This document shows positions 37,320 to 46,190 of a stretch of DNA of 55,841 nucleotides, one piece after another (position 1 is the first letter of the stretch; the number at the start of each line of letters is the position of its first letter). Source of the stretch: a virus. The position numbers were made by a program, and so were the translations under genes. The stretch covers positions 1-55,841 of the IMG/VR virus record IMGVR_UViG_3300025086_000029; one strand, given 5' to 3'. The notes under the pieces were generated by a model. The model searched no databases, was not told where the DNA came from, and saw only the letters and a program-made list of their open reading frames with translations.

Positions 37320-38854
37320 TATATCAAGCCTGAACCTTTGGGTAGGTCGGGAATTTTTATTTCAACATCATCAGTGTCAAAATAATCCTGTGGTAAAGAC
37401 CATACATGTATGCCCTTGTTTTTAATTCTCCAAAACATTTTATCTGCCCCTAAATCTCTTAACCTTAATGTTATCTTATTAGAAGTATAATGGTTAAAAT
37501 CGTTTACAGACAAATGTTTTTTAACATCTTTTATCTGGAAATAAACTCTACCATCAACCCATACTGCAACCCCTTGAATAATTTCCTCTTTCTCTTCACC
37601 TTTGGCTCTTTCACAACAAAAGGCATGAAGCAAATCTTCAAACTCACCTTTAAGGGTAGCATCAGGTGGTACTTCTACAATAGTAACTTTATCTAATAAA
37701 GCCTGTATTCTTGTTTGCCAAGCCCTTTGACTAATAGTAATCGGGAATTTATTTATTTGTGCAACACACTCCCTTTGAAACTGAGTCTGTGCTGTCAACC
37801 CACTTGTAGATAATTCAACCCTTTGATCATCTACATTTAATATCCATATAGCAGGATCACCATCTATTTTAGTTAAGCTACTCAAATCATTACTAACTGT
37901 ATTCGGACCTACACCATACTTCCGTGTCTTACAAACTTCTTTATCGCAAAAAGGTTTTATTGGTTGGTCTTCACATTTATAAAAATATTCTTTTTTGTTA
38001 AGCTGTTTGATAACAGTACCTACTTCACTATGACTCAAGGGTGGGGAAAAATAATCTATGTTATATTTTTGTATTAAAGTTTCCCAATTATTTTCATCAA
38101 ACCTTCTAGCATAAACACCTAAGTTAAACAGAGCATTGTTGCGTGAACCCTCAGCAAAACCTTTACTACATAGATGTTGTAAGCATGGTGGACCTTCTTC
38201 AAGAACACCCTCTTTTACCCCAAAACTAAATTGTAGCTTCATAAATTCTTTAGGGGTAATCCTGTTTCTCTTTGCATACTCTATAAAAGCTGTTGTTAAC
38301 ATTGTTATGCCTTTTTCATCAAAAGCATAACGAGTAGTTTTATCTCCTGCGTGATAAGGCATATTTAAAAAGTTACCTGTATCTCCTCGCTCTACTAATA
38401 TAGTAGATTGCTTAGGAAATATCTCACAACCAGAATGACCTAAAGCTGCTGACAACTCTGTCATTTTACGTTGCATATCAATAGCTTCAATAGACTCTGT
38501 TAAAAATACCCATACATGAGCTCCACCACTTTTAGTCCTGCCTACAACAGCAGGGATATTATTGTTATGTAAAATATCGCATAATTCTTTATGGTCAATA
38601 TCATACTTATCAATATCTATTGCACCCCATTGACATTGGTTATCGCTTCGTATAGGGATAATACCTATACCTGTTCCTCCTGTTAAATGTTCTTTCCACA
38701 TATCAACAGTAGTAGGCTCTTTTATAACCTTTGCAGTACCTTGTTTTTTACCACCTCCAGGACGGCTTGTGTTTACTATAAATGTTCCATGAGCAATATC
38801 ACTGCCCTTAAACAAGTCAAAAAATTCTTGTGCTAAATCCATTAGTTTCTCCAA
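37319..38854 (-). CDS. Archaeo-eukaryotic-type primase (PrimPol/TOTE-like)
   Basis: 511 residues. WGAIDIDKYD (Asp80, Asp82) and SGGAHVWVF (His113) are the catalytic DxD and sxH motifs of the AEP superfamily; NFLNMPYHA is also typical of the TOTE-conflict primase type. CLQHLCSKGFAEGSRNNALF starts a PriCT-like helical part, and YKCEDQPIKPFCDKEVC has Cys spacing suited to zinc or Fe-S. It makes primers for the family A polymerase. DnaG-type motifs are absent. Confidence 0.8.
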   Translation of the reverse strand: MEKLMDLAQEFFDLFKGSDIAHGTFIVNTSRPGGGKKQGTAKVIKEPTTVDMWKEHLTGGTGIGIIPIRSDNQCQWGAIDIDKYDIDHKELCDILHNNNIPAVVGRTKSGGAHVWVFLTESIEAIDMQRKMTELSAALGHSGCEIFPKQSTILVERGDTGNFLNMPYHAGDKTTRYAFDEKGITMLTTAFIEYAKRNRITPKEFMKLQFSFGVKEGVLEEGPPCLQHLCSKGFAEGSRNNALFNLGVYARRFDENNWETLIQKYNIDYFSPPLSHSEVGTVIKQLNKKEYFYKCEDQPIKPFCDKEVCKTRKYGVGPNTVSNDLSSLTKIDGDPAIWILNVDDQRVELSTSGLTAQTQFQRECVAQINKFPITISQRAWQTRIQALLDKVTIVEVPPDATLKGEFEDLLHAFCCERAKGEEKEEIIQGVAVWVDGRVYFQIKDVKKHLSVNDFNHYTSNKITLRLRDLGADKMFWRIKNKGIHVWSLPQDYFDTDDVEIKIPDLPKGSGLI

Positions 38855-38895
38855 AAAAGGTGAGGGCTACAAATGAGGTAAAAAATGTAGCCCTC
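38853..38895 (-). terminator. Attenuating terminator between SSB and primase
   Basis: Ten-bp stem GAGGGCTACA/TGTAGCCCTC with a 14-base loop, then ACCTTTTTT on the minus strand. It would make SSB messages more abundant than primase messages. The T-run runs up to the primase ribosome site. Confidence 0.8.
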
Positions 38896-38928
38896 GCAGT
38901 TGTAAGGTGATCAGTCCTTCCAACCGAA

Positions 38929-39723
38929 CTAAAATGGTATATCGTCTTTTACTTCTTGTGAGGCTGGCTCAGCAGAGGGTTCTTTTACTTCTACTTCTCC
39001 AGCTTGTACAGATTTAGCAAAAGCTATCGCAGCATCAAACATGTGCTTTTCATGGTTATCAGCTAAGTCTATTTGTTTTCCTTTATTAATAACCCAACCA
39101 AACCAAGAACCCATATCATTCTGCTCGGGAACTGTAGTAAGCTTATATAAATGGGACATCATAGGTAAAGTGTACGGACCGTTCTTACCCATCGCTGTTA
39201 AAGCATTCATTTGTGTAATCCAACGTCTGGACTTCTTTAACTGTGTGCTAGACATAGTTATTAAAGCACGACTGAAACTACCATCAGCAGTTGCTAATAA
39301 TACAAAGTGTTGAGCAGTATTAGAAAGTAGATTACCATTAGGTAATACATCTGCATTTTTATCGTTCTTTGTAGTTGTTTTTACTATTGGGTCATCAGGT
39401 AAATAACTACCCATATAACCACCACCAGACTCACGAGGTTTCCACTCAATAAACCTACGATTAAAATAACAAGGCATCACGGAAACACCTAATTCACCAT
39501 CGTAAACTTCATTAGCTACTGTATTGTATATCATTCCTGGCTCAGCACCATCGACATATGCACCATCTCTTTTGTTTACCTGTGGTGAACCTTTATCAAG
39601 AATACGCAAAAATGGTATAGACATATCCTCTGCACTTACTTCAGCAAATCCTGTTACTGAAACATCTTCAAACCCACTCATTGCAAGCTGAGTGTTTTGC
39701 TTTTCAACTATTTCTTTAGCCAT
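38929..39723 (-). CDS. Single-stranded DNA-binding protein
   Basis: 264 residues. Core parts DMSIPFLRILDKGSPQVNKR, FLRI...PGMIYNTVANEVYDGE and VVPCYF-like VMPCYFNRRFIEWKPRE match the phage SSB group of HMO-2011-type and related phages. The acidic C-terminus ends DDIPF, the hallmark SSB tail that recruits replication proteins. Followed by a terminator, as befits a stoichiometric protein. Upstream gene overlaps by one base. Confidence 0.8.
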   Translation of the reverse strand: MAKEIVEKQNTQLAMSGFEDVSVTGFAEVSAEDMSIPFLRILDKGSPQVNKRDGAYVDGAEPGMIYNTVANEVYDGELGVSVMPCYFNRRFIEWKPRESGGGYMGSYLPDDPIVKTTTKNDKNADVLPNGNLLSNTAQHFVLLATADGSFSRALITMSSTQLKKSRRWITQMNALTAMGKNGPYTLPMMSHLYKLTTVPEQNDMGSWFGWVINKGKQIDLADNHEKHMFDAAIAFAKSVQAGEVEVKEPSAEPASQEVKDDIPF

Positions 39724-40265
39724 TATCTTTCCTTCCGTTTAATTTTAGTTTTATAACCCACATAAACACCAAAGGTATCCATCGGGATTGTGCTTATTTG
39801 TTCTTTTGCAAAAGCTTTCAATGTCATTGGCTCAACCCACTTTCTTGTATTTACAGGTAAACCTCTGCTATTTAGTTCGTCAGCAAAATCTTCGGCTATT
39901 TGTTCTTGTCCACGCACAAAGTTTGTAGAAACAACATTCTTTATAAGGTCGCCGTGACCATTATTATTAAGCCAAGCAAAAGCTTCATCCTGCTTGTCTT
40001 TTGGTATGCTCGCTGAAACATACTCAGATACAGTGATTTCTGCACCATCATGTAGTTCCAACTTTTTGAGGTTATGCTCCATCATCGCTGCTGGAAGCTG
40101 ATCCTCCGTTACTTCTCGGTAAGCCTTTTCTTTTTCTTTAAGTTCGGCTTTTAACCTTACGATATCTTCTTCCATAGCAGAAGCCATTGTAGCAAGTTTG
40201 CTAATCTGGCTCATACCTGTTTCAGTAATACCTTTAAGGTTGTCGGCTGCTGATTCAAAGTCCAT
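39723..40265 (-). CDS. Conserved early coiled-coil protein (DUF7173-like, tentative)
   Basis: 180 residues. An N-terminal coiled coil (EEDIVRLKAELKEKEKAYRE) leads into QLPAAMMEHNLKKLELHDGA, ITVSEYVSASIPKDKQDEAF, AWLNNNGHGDLIKN, TLKAFAKEQ and IPMDTFGVYVGYKTKIKR. I recognise this order in T7-like and marine phages next to SSB, but function is not established. Likely a replication or recombination accessory. Confidence 0.6.
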   Translation of the reverse strand: MDFESAADNLKGITETGMSQISKLATMASAMEEDIVRLKAELKEKEKAYREVTEDQLPAAMMEHNLKKLELHDGAEITVSEYVSASIPKDKQDEAFAWLNNNGHGDLIKNVVSTNFVRGQEQIAEDFADELNSRGLPVNTRKWVEPMTLKAFAKEQISTIPMDTFGVYVGYKTKIKRKER

Positions 40266-40590
40266 TAATACCTCCTTTCGGTTTATAATTACAATCGGCA
40301 GTAAGAGGGAAATACTTATTTTCTTGCCTATCCCACTTCAGCATTTTAAACCTTCCATTATTAGCACGACTCGCTAGTACAGCAGATAAAGCTATCGCTG
40401 CTGGATCTCCTGCTAATAACAAATAGTCATCGTCTGTGAACTTATTAAGTCTCTGTTGTAGCCTACGGATTGTAGGTTGTGTTGAAAAACTTGTTTGTTC
40501 ACCATCAGGTAATAGTATCTCTAAATCCCCAAAGTTTTGAGCATCTGTAAGATCCCTACCTCGCATTTCTTGTACAATGTAAACGGTCAT
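40255..40590 (-). CDS. Conserved early protein
   Basis: The ATG at 40590 with GGAG upstream gives 111 residues starting MTVYIVQEMRGRDLTDAQNF. GDLEILLPDG, PTIRRLQQRLNKFTDDDYLL, AGDPAAIALSAVLASRANNG and RFKMLKWDRQENKYFPL are conserved in many marine podoviruses as the first gene of the early operon. Function unknown; leading position suggests a very early role. Confidence 0.65.
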   Translation of the reverse strand: MTVYIVQEMRGRDLTDAQNFGDLEILLPDGEQTSFSTQPTIRRLQQRLNKFTDDDYLLLAGDPAAIALSAVLASRANNGRFKMLKWDRQENKYFPLTADCNYKPKGGINGL

Positions 40591-40694
40591 GTCTTTCTCC
40601 ACATGTTTTAACATAAGTAAACCTAGCATAGTAAAATGCGATTTACGTTTCTTGTTTTATCTAAACTACTTTTTTCTATAAATAGTTTTACTTA

Positions 40695-40811
40695 TTAGTA
40701 CCAAAATAAAAAAGTTGTGCTACTTTTTTTAAATCCGTTTTTATCTTGTGACCAGATATTGTATATTGTATATCGGAAAAGTTGTGAATACAAGTTATTA
40801 AACTTTTTCAT
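40695..40811 (-). CDS. 38-residue ORF in duplicated element, copy B
   Basis: ATG preceded by TATATAGGAGTGAA; begins MKKFNNLYSQLFRYTIYNIW and continues SQDKNGFKKSS. Shares MKK..N...-FRYTI.NI with the ORF at 18839-18931. It is the first possible frame downstream of the divergent early region. Because part of the conserved DNA changes frame between copies, coding status is uncertain. Confidence 0.4.
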   Translation of the reverse strand: MKKFNNLYSQLFRYTIYNIWSQDKNGFKKSSTTFLFWY

Positions 40812-40825
40812 TTCACTCCTATATA
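40747..40825 (-). repeat. Duplicated regulatory element, copy B
   Basis: Same three blocks as 18857-18945, with the 25-base perfect match at 40801-40825. It lies between the divergent early minus operon and the plus-strand SNF2 gene. TTGCTA-N17-TGCTAT on the minus strand overlaps its right edge and could be the early promoter, but I could not settle this. Confidence 0.85.
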
Positions 40826-40867
40826 GCAAAGTGAGTAAATAGTTATAGCAACTCTTATACATTTATA

Positions 40868-40873
40868 TATAAT
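40868..40873 (+). promoter_or_regulatory. -10 box for the SNF2 gene
   Basis: TATAAT in a TA-rich run, 33 bases before the ATG. The -35 (TTATAG, 19 bases away) is poor, so an activator or a different factor may be needed. Ribosome site GAAAGGGAACGT is good. Confidence 0.4.
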
Positions 40874-40906
40874 AAAGTAATTACATATTCCGAAGAAAGG
40901 GAACGT

Positions 40907-42346
40907 ATGCGTTATAAATTTAAGTTTGAACCATATAAACATCAGTTAGATGCTTTAACTAAGGCATGGAACAAAGAGTTTTTTGCTTTCTTTATGGATA
41001 TGGGTACAGGTAAATCAAAAGTATTAATAGATAATATTGGTATACTTTATGATAAAGGTGAAATAGATTCTGCTCTGATTATCGCACCAAAAGGTGTTTA
41101 CCATAACTGGACAAGAAAAGAATTACCCACCCACTTACCTGAACATATACATGTTGATATTGTTACATGGTCTCCTGAGAAAACACAAAAGAAAGCAAAA
41201 GAACTTGCTGTGTTAAACCAAGTTACAGATAACCTTGTTATATTTGTTATGAATGTAGAAGCCTTATCTACTAAAAGGGGTGTAGCTGTAGCTGATAAGT
41301 TTTTGTTAACCCATAGGGCTATGCTTGCTGTAGATGAAAGCACTACTATAAAATCTAGAACAGCTTCAAGAACAAAAAATCTTATGAAACTAGGTAAACT
41401 AGCCAGTTATCGCAGAATATTAACTGGCTCCCCTGTAACTCATTCGCCCCTTGACCTTTATACCCAATGTACTTTTTTAAAAGAAGAAAGTTTAGGGCAG
41501 TCTTCATTCTGGACTTTTCAAAACAGATATGCTAAAATGGTTAGGCGAACACTTGGCTCACATAGCTTTAACCAGATAACAGGTTACCAAAACCTTGAAG
41601 AACTAAATGGTATAATAGAACCTTATAGCTTTAGGGTTCGCAAAGAAGATTGTTTAGATCTGCCAGATAAAGTGTATATAAAAAGATCAGTAGAATTAAC
41701 TGATGAACAAAAACTATTATATGTTCAGCTAAAAAGTTCAGCTATGGCTTTTGTAAAAGAGCAAGGGCAAATCACAGCACAAACAGTACTCACACAAATA
41801 ATTAGATTACAACAAGTATGCTCAGGCTTTGGCAAACTTGATGATGGGCGAATGGTTGAAGTTTCATCAAACAAACTTAATGAACTAATGTCTGTACTAG
41901 AAGAAACAACAGGTAAAGTTATTATATGGGCGAATTTTACACATGACCTACAGATAATTTATCAAGCAATAACAAAGGCTTATGGAGCAGATTCAGCTTC
42001 TCTTTTTTATGGGGAAACACCTGCTGATGATAGGCAAGATATTGTTGAGCAGTTTCAAAACCCTAATAGCCCATTGAAATATTTTATAGGGCAACCACGC
42101 ACAGGTGGATATGGTTTAACTCTTACTGAAGCTAAAACTGTTATATACTATAGTAATGGATATGATTTAGAAGTTAGGTTACAAAGTGAAGACAGAGCTC
42201 ACCGTATTGGTCAAACTAATAAAGTTACTTATGTAGATATAGTTACTGAAAAAACTATAGATGAAAAAATATTAAAAGCATTACGAGCTAAAATAAATAT
42301 TGCGAATCAAGTATTAAATGAAGATGCAATGAACTGGATTATTTAG
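40907..42346 (+). CDS. SNF2-family SF2 helicase/translocase
   Basis: 479 residues. Motif I MGTGKS (32-37), Ia IIAPKGVYHNW, II VDEST (DExx variant, 142-146), III LTGSPVTHSPLDLYTQ, IV-like KVIIWANF, V TGGYGLTLTEA, VI QSEDRAHRIGQTNKV. Full two-RecA-lobe SNF2 translocase without accessory domains. In phages these move along dsDNA and are linked to replication or counter-defence. It is transcribed opposite to nearly all other genes, from the divergent early region, and its 3' end overlaps the convergent gene at 42339 by eight bases. Confidence 0.9.
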   Translation: MRYKFKFEPYKHQLDALTKAWNKEFFAFFMDMGTGKSKVLIDNIGILYDKGEIDSALIIAPKGVYHNWTRKELPTHLPEHIHVDIVTWSPEKTQKKAKELAVLNQVTDNLVIFVMNVEALSTKRGVAVADKFLLTHRAMLAVDESTTIKSRTASRTKNLMKLGKLASYRRILTGSPVTHSPLDLYTQCTFLKEESLGQSSFWTFQNRYAKMVRRTLGSHSFNQITGYQNLEELNGIIEPYSFRVRKEDCLDLPDKVYIKRSVELTDEQKLLYVQLKSSAMAFVKEQGQITAQTVLTQIIRLQQVCSGFGKLDDGRMVEVSSNKLNELMSVLEETTGKVIIWANFTHDLQIIYQAITKAYGADSASLFYGETPADDRQDIVEQFQNPNSPLKYFIGQPRTGGYGLTLTEAKTVIYYSNGYDLEVRLQSEDRAHRIGQTNKVTYVDIVTEKTIDEKILKALRAKINIANQVLNEDAMNWII

Positions 42347-43064
42347 CTATACTTCTTAAACTTTCCATGATTTGATCTATATTAGGTTCTTTACCATTAG
42401 GATTTAAAACACATTTATACTGTTTAGGACACCCTACACGAATATCAGTAAACTCAAGTTCATAAGTTTTGTTTGCTCCTTGATAAATACAAGCCATTTT
42501 ATCTTTGTAGACTTTTTGTTTCTTTAGTCTACAGGTTGTCATAGTTGGTAAAACTATATCTCCTCTTTGTATTTTTTGTTGTCTCGTATACTCTTTTGCG
42601 AATGCTTCGAAATATAGAGCTGCAATAATACCGAGAACAGCAACAACACAAAATACAATCCCCATAGTTTGTAAGGCATCTATTACCTCCTTTTGTTTTT
42701 GTCTTGATTCTATTTTGCGTAATCGTTCAGCCTCTTTAGCTTCATTTATTCTGTTAGCTCTTTCAGCAATTATTTGATCCCAAGCAGTTGGACCAAACCG
42801 AAGATTAATTATATTTTTTAATTCATTTCGTTTTTCTTCTAACAATTTTCTGTCAATAAAATCATTAGCCGTAGACTCAATACCAAACTGTTCTTTTAAG
42901 CCAACCTTACCACTCTTCTTGTTCATTTGAGACTCGCCCTCAAAGAACCCATCAATTTGTTTAGCTATTCCTGATATGTCATTTACGGTATCTATATTGC
43001 TTTTAATAAATTCTACAGACTTCTGTACTAAAGCAATTCCTGTTAATATTTCTGCAACAACCAT
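42339..43064 (-). CDS. Membrane protein with coiled coil at the end of the late operon
   Basis: 241 residues. Helical N-terminus, a basic coiled coil (ERANRINEAKEAERLRKIES), one membrane helix near residues 130-152 (TMGIVFCVVAVLGIIAALYF), and a Cys-containing C-terminal domain (TTCRLKKQKVYKDKMACIYQ; VGCPKQYKCVLNP) that may be disulfide-bonded outside the membrane. Unknown family. Position after the internal virion proteins suggests an ejection or envelope role. Confidence 0.55.
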   Translation of the reverse strand: MVVAEILTGIALVQKSVEFIKSNIDTVNDISGIAKQIDGFFEGESQMNKKSGKVGLKEQFGIESTANDFIDRKLLEEKRNELKNIINLRFGPTAWDQIIAERANRINEAKEAERLRKIESRQKQKEVIDALQTMGIVFCVVAVLGIIAALYFEAFAKEYTRQQKIQRGDIVLPTMTTCRLKKQKVYKDKMACIYQGANKTYELEFTDIRVGCPKQYKCVLNPNGKEPNIDQIMESLRSIAK

Positions 43065-43072
43065 TATTCATC

Positions 43073-46000
43073 CTATACTAGCCCCATAATACCTGATGTT
43101 TTTCTTTTTTCAATCGCAGCACTAGTAGGATCAAAAGGAAACAAATCAGTAACAGAGGTTTTATTTTTTACATTAGTCGGGCTTGGTGCAGGAAGATTAT
43201 TCGCTGTTGTTATATTGGATTTGATATTTGCCTCTGCTGTTTGTACAACAGGGGGAGTAACTTCATTTGAACTTATTGGTGCTATTTCTATTTGTACAGG
43301 TGGTGCAGAAGGTGGACTCACATCTTCACCAAAAGGAATACCTAAGTTAAATAAAAATTGATTTAATCTTCTATTTACTTCAGGAATAACTACAGAAGCA
43401 GAACCCTCTGGAGATTCTTGTACTAATAGTTTTGCTATTTGTGGATTAAATATAGCTTCTTGCATTAAGGCATCAGCTCTTATACTGGATTGTTGAGAGA
43501 TTGCTCTACTTGCAAAATAACCTATCGCAGCCCTCGGACCAAGACGTTTTTCTCCTACAGCAACTAACCTGTTAGATACGTTTAATGGAGTACTACCAAT
43601 AAGATTTGCTAATTTGTCGCCCATACCTTTATTTGTTACTCCCTCTCCTAAGTTTCGTGGGAGTAGGTTCACTCTTTCAATAGCATCAGCTATTAAATAA
43701 AGGTTTTCAAAATGTTCTTTACCTAAAGCAACATCTAATACTTTTTCATTTGTTGATAAGTATTGTTTAAAGGCAGTAGGGTTTGAGGCTAGGTCGGGAT
43801 TCTTAGCAAATATTCTTTGGAATATCGCAGCATTGAATGCTTCAGTTGCTTTAAAATCATCTATCTTACCAACTTCCCTTTTCAACACAGACATTAATTT
43901 ACCGTTCCGTAACGCATCATCAAACATTTTGTCGGGATTTAAATTATCTGTTGCTAGTAATAAACCTTTGACCATTTTATTATTAGAAATTATTTTTGCT
44001 CTATTTGTTAAGTCTAATCTTCTAGTAGCCATGTTTTGTAACAATTGAGCAGTATTACCAAACTCATCCATCATACCAATAGTAGTTAGTTTTTCTCTAT
44101 TAGTGTTTATAAACTTATTTAATTTATCAGCACTTAAACCATTTTTAGTTATCGCTGCATCATAAGCTTTATCATAAATCGTGCTTTTCATTGCATTCAT
44201 CATGTTTTCATTCTGTTTAAAAGTAGCAGTAAACTGACCTAATGTATTATCGCTTGCAAAAAAAGCATCAGCTACATTTTCATCAGAAGTTTGATAAACA
44301 GGATTCTCTTTACTTGATCCTGCTCCTTTTTGCATGACCTGTAAAACAGCACTCTTTTCATAAGGTTGTATTACATTATTGTAATAACTTTTTCTGTATG
44401 CTTCAAAGTTTTCATTTATTTTACCAAAAGATTTACCCATATTATCGAGTTCTTCTAATAACATAGCTAACTGTTTTACTTGAGGTTTATTGCCTACGGC
44501 TGATTGTTTACCTAATTCTGCTCCTGCCATTTCACGGAAGTTTTTCCAATCAAAAAAAGTAATACCATCTTGACCTTGCTCGGGAAAATATGTAACAAAC
44601 TTTTTTATTAAACTGTTTACTCCTGTGCCAGAAAGAGATTTTTCATTTATCTCTTTAATAGTCGCAGTGCCTTTTAATTGTGGAATAAGGTTTTTAATTT
44701 TAGCTTGGCTCTTTTTTAAAGAATCTATAGTAGATAAAGTTGTATCATTGTTTATACCTAAATCTTTAGCTTCTTTTTCAGCTATCGTTTTTGCATTGTT
44801 ATAATTCTTTTCTATCGTTGTCCTTATATTTTTTCCAACAATAGATCTATTTGTTATTTTAGGTAGTAACCCATCTTCAGCATTACTTGCTTCGTCAATT
44901 CTATTTACAAGAGTATTATCTTGGTCGGATATTTTACCTAACATACTTGTGTATTTTTTAGTAACTAAGTCTATAACATAAGCAGGGGAATCAATTAAGG
45001 GGTCACCACTAAAAGTACTAGTTTTAAAATTTTCAATAGCTTCTAAATTAGCTTTTTTTCTCTCATTGTTTTTCCTAGTAAACTCAGGAGAACCTCTGCC
45101 CTCTACATCCCTTTGTGCTTTTATTAAAGCAGGATCCATTGTTTGTTCGGCTGGACTAAGTTTTAATCCTGGAACACCACCAATGTTCTCTTCAATTTGT
45201 ATTGCTCTATCTAAATTTGCTGCTCCCTCGGGATTATCTACTGCTGCTTTGAGTTGTTTACCAAACTCACCTTTAGCACTTTGCCCTCCAGGCGTTGTGT
45301 CATCAAGAACACTTTGCCCTTCTAATATTTTGTTTTGAGCTTTTACATCGGCAACAGCATCTTTACCTTTACCAAATGTCCACTTAACTAATCTCGCTGC
45401 TGGACTGTTTGTAAATAAATACTTACTTCCAGAAACGATAGCTGGACCAGCTAAAGGAGCAGCCAAAGCACCTATCCCTGTTTCTGTACCAAACATTTCT
45501 TTTTCTGCACTTGCTCCACCACCTGATAATGCACCAAACCCTGATTCTATCCCAGCCGTCGCTGCTGGAGCTGAAGCATATCCTTTTGTAACAGCATCTT
45601 GTAATATTGGAACTACTTTGTCTGATCCTGCTACCGATCCCGTTGTCCCTGTACGAACAACAGGTGAACCCAGTTGTGCTGTTCTACCTGATAAGCCAAT
45701 AAAAGGAGCAGCTAAAGCAGTACCTTGTCCACTTGCTCTGGATATTTTACCTGTAGTAGTCGTCGGACCTACAAAATCTCCTGTGCCATATTTAATAAAT
45801 CCTGCTACTGTTTTTGCACCTTCATAATCAGTTGAATTAAATATTCGACTTAAAAAATTACGGTCAACAGTTCCTGGGTCTACAACTCCTGCTGATTCCA
45901 TAGCTGACGCAATAGCATTAATCCCAGCATCTGGTAAGGCTAATACAATATCATTAAAGCCACCAAAAAATTGTTGAACCATATTGCCGAAATAATTTTG

Positions 46001-46177
46001 GTCTCGTTCCCCAATAGATTGTTTTTCTACTGTACCAACTAAAGAGTCTGTACCAAAAGTTTGACTTTTCTTTTCTTCCGTTGATCGAGAATCAAAAGGT
46101 AAAAGACCTCCATACCCATCTTCAGCTTCATAGGCATTTACATCATCTTGACTAGGAGCAGTTATTTTAAAATCCAT
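43073..46177 (-). CDS. Very large internal virion-type protein (1034 residues)
   Basis: Begins MDFKITAPSQDDVNAYEAED. It contains a Gly/Ala-rich section (about 140-260) with a membrane-like patch (GALAAPLAGPAIVSGSKYLF), then a long helical body rich in Asn, Lys and Ala (about 300-850), and a Pro-rich end. This resembles the ejected core proteins of T7-like phages (gp15/gp16) in size and place, but I see no transglycosylase motif. Probably forms part of the ejection apparatus. Thirteen bases from the next large gene. Confidence 0.6.
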   Translation of the reverse strand: MDFKITAPSQDDVNAYEAEDGYGGLLPFDSRSTEEKKSQTFGTDSLVGTVEKQSIGERDQNYFGNMVQQFFGGFNDIVLALPDAGINAIASAMESAGVVDPGTVDRNFLSRIFNSTDYEGAKTVAGFIKYGTGDFVGPTTTTGKISRASGQGTALAAPFIGLSGRTAQLGSPVVRTGTTGSVAGSDKVVPILQDAVTKGYASAPAATAGIESGFGALSGGGASAEKEMFGTETGIGALAAPLAGPAIVSGSKYLFTNSPAARLVKWTFGKGKDAVADVKAQNKILEGQSVLDDTTPGGQSAKGEFGKQLKAAVDNPEGAANLDRAIQIEENIGGVPGLKLSPAEQTMDPALIKAQRDVEGRGSPEFTRKNNERKKANLEAIENFKTSTFSGDPLIDSPAYVIDLVTKKYTSMLGKISDQDNTLVNRIDEASNAEDGLLPKITNRSIVGKNIRTTIEKNYNNAKTIAEKEAKDLGINNDTTLSTIDSLKKSQAKIKNLIPQLKGTATIKEINEKSLSGTGVNSLIKKFVTYFPEQGQDGITFFDWKNFREMAGAELGKQSAVGNKPQVKQLAMLLEELDNMGKSFGKINENFEAYRKSYYNNVIQPYEKSAVLQVMQKGAGSSKENPVYQTSDENVADAFFASDNTLGQFTATFKQNENMMNAMKSTIYDKAYDAAITKNGLSADKLNKFINTNREKLTTIGMMDEFGNTAQLLQNMATRRLDLTNRAKIISNNKMVKGLLLATDNLNPDKMFDDALRNGKLMSVLKREVGKIDDFKATEAFNAAIFQRIFAKNPDLASNPTAFKQYLSTNEKVLDVALGKEHFENLYLIADAIERVNLLPRNLGEGVTNKGMGDKLANLIGSTPLNVSNRLVAVGEKRLGPRAAIGYFASRAISQQSSIRADALMQEAIFNPQIAKLLVQESPEGSASVVIPEVNRRLNQFLFNLGIPFGEDVSPPSAPPVQIEIAPISSNEVTPPVVQTAEANIKSNITTANNLPAPSPTNVKNKTSVTDLFPFDPTSAAIEKRKTSGIMGLV

Positions 46178-46190
46178 TAAATTCTCCTTA

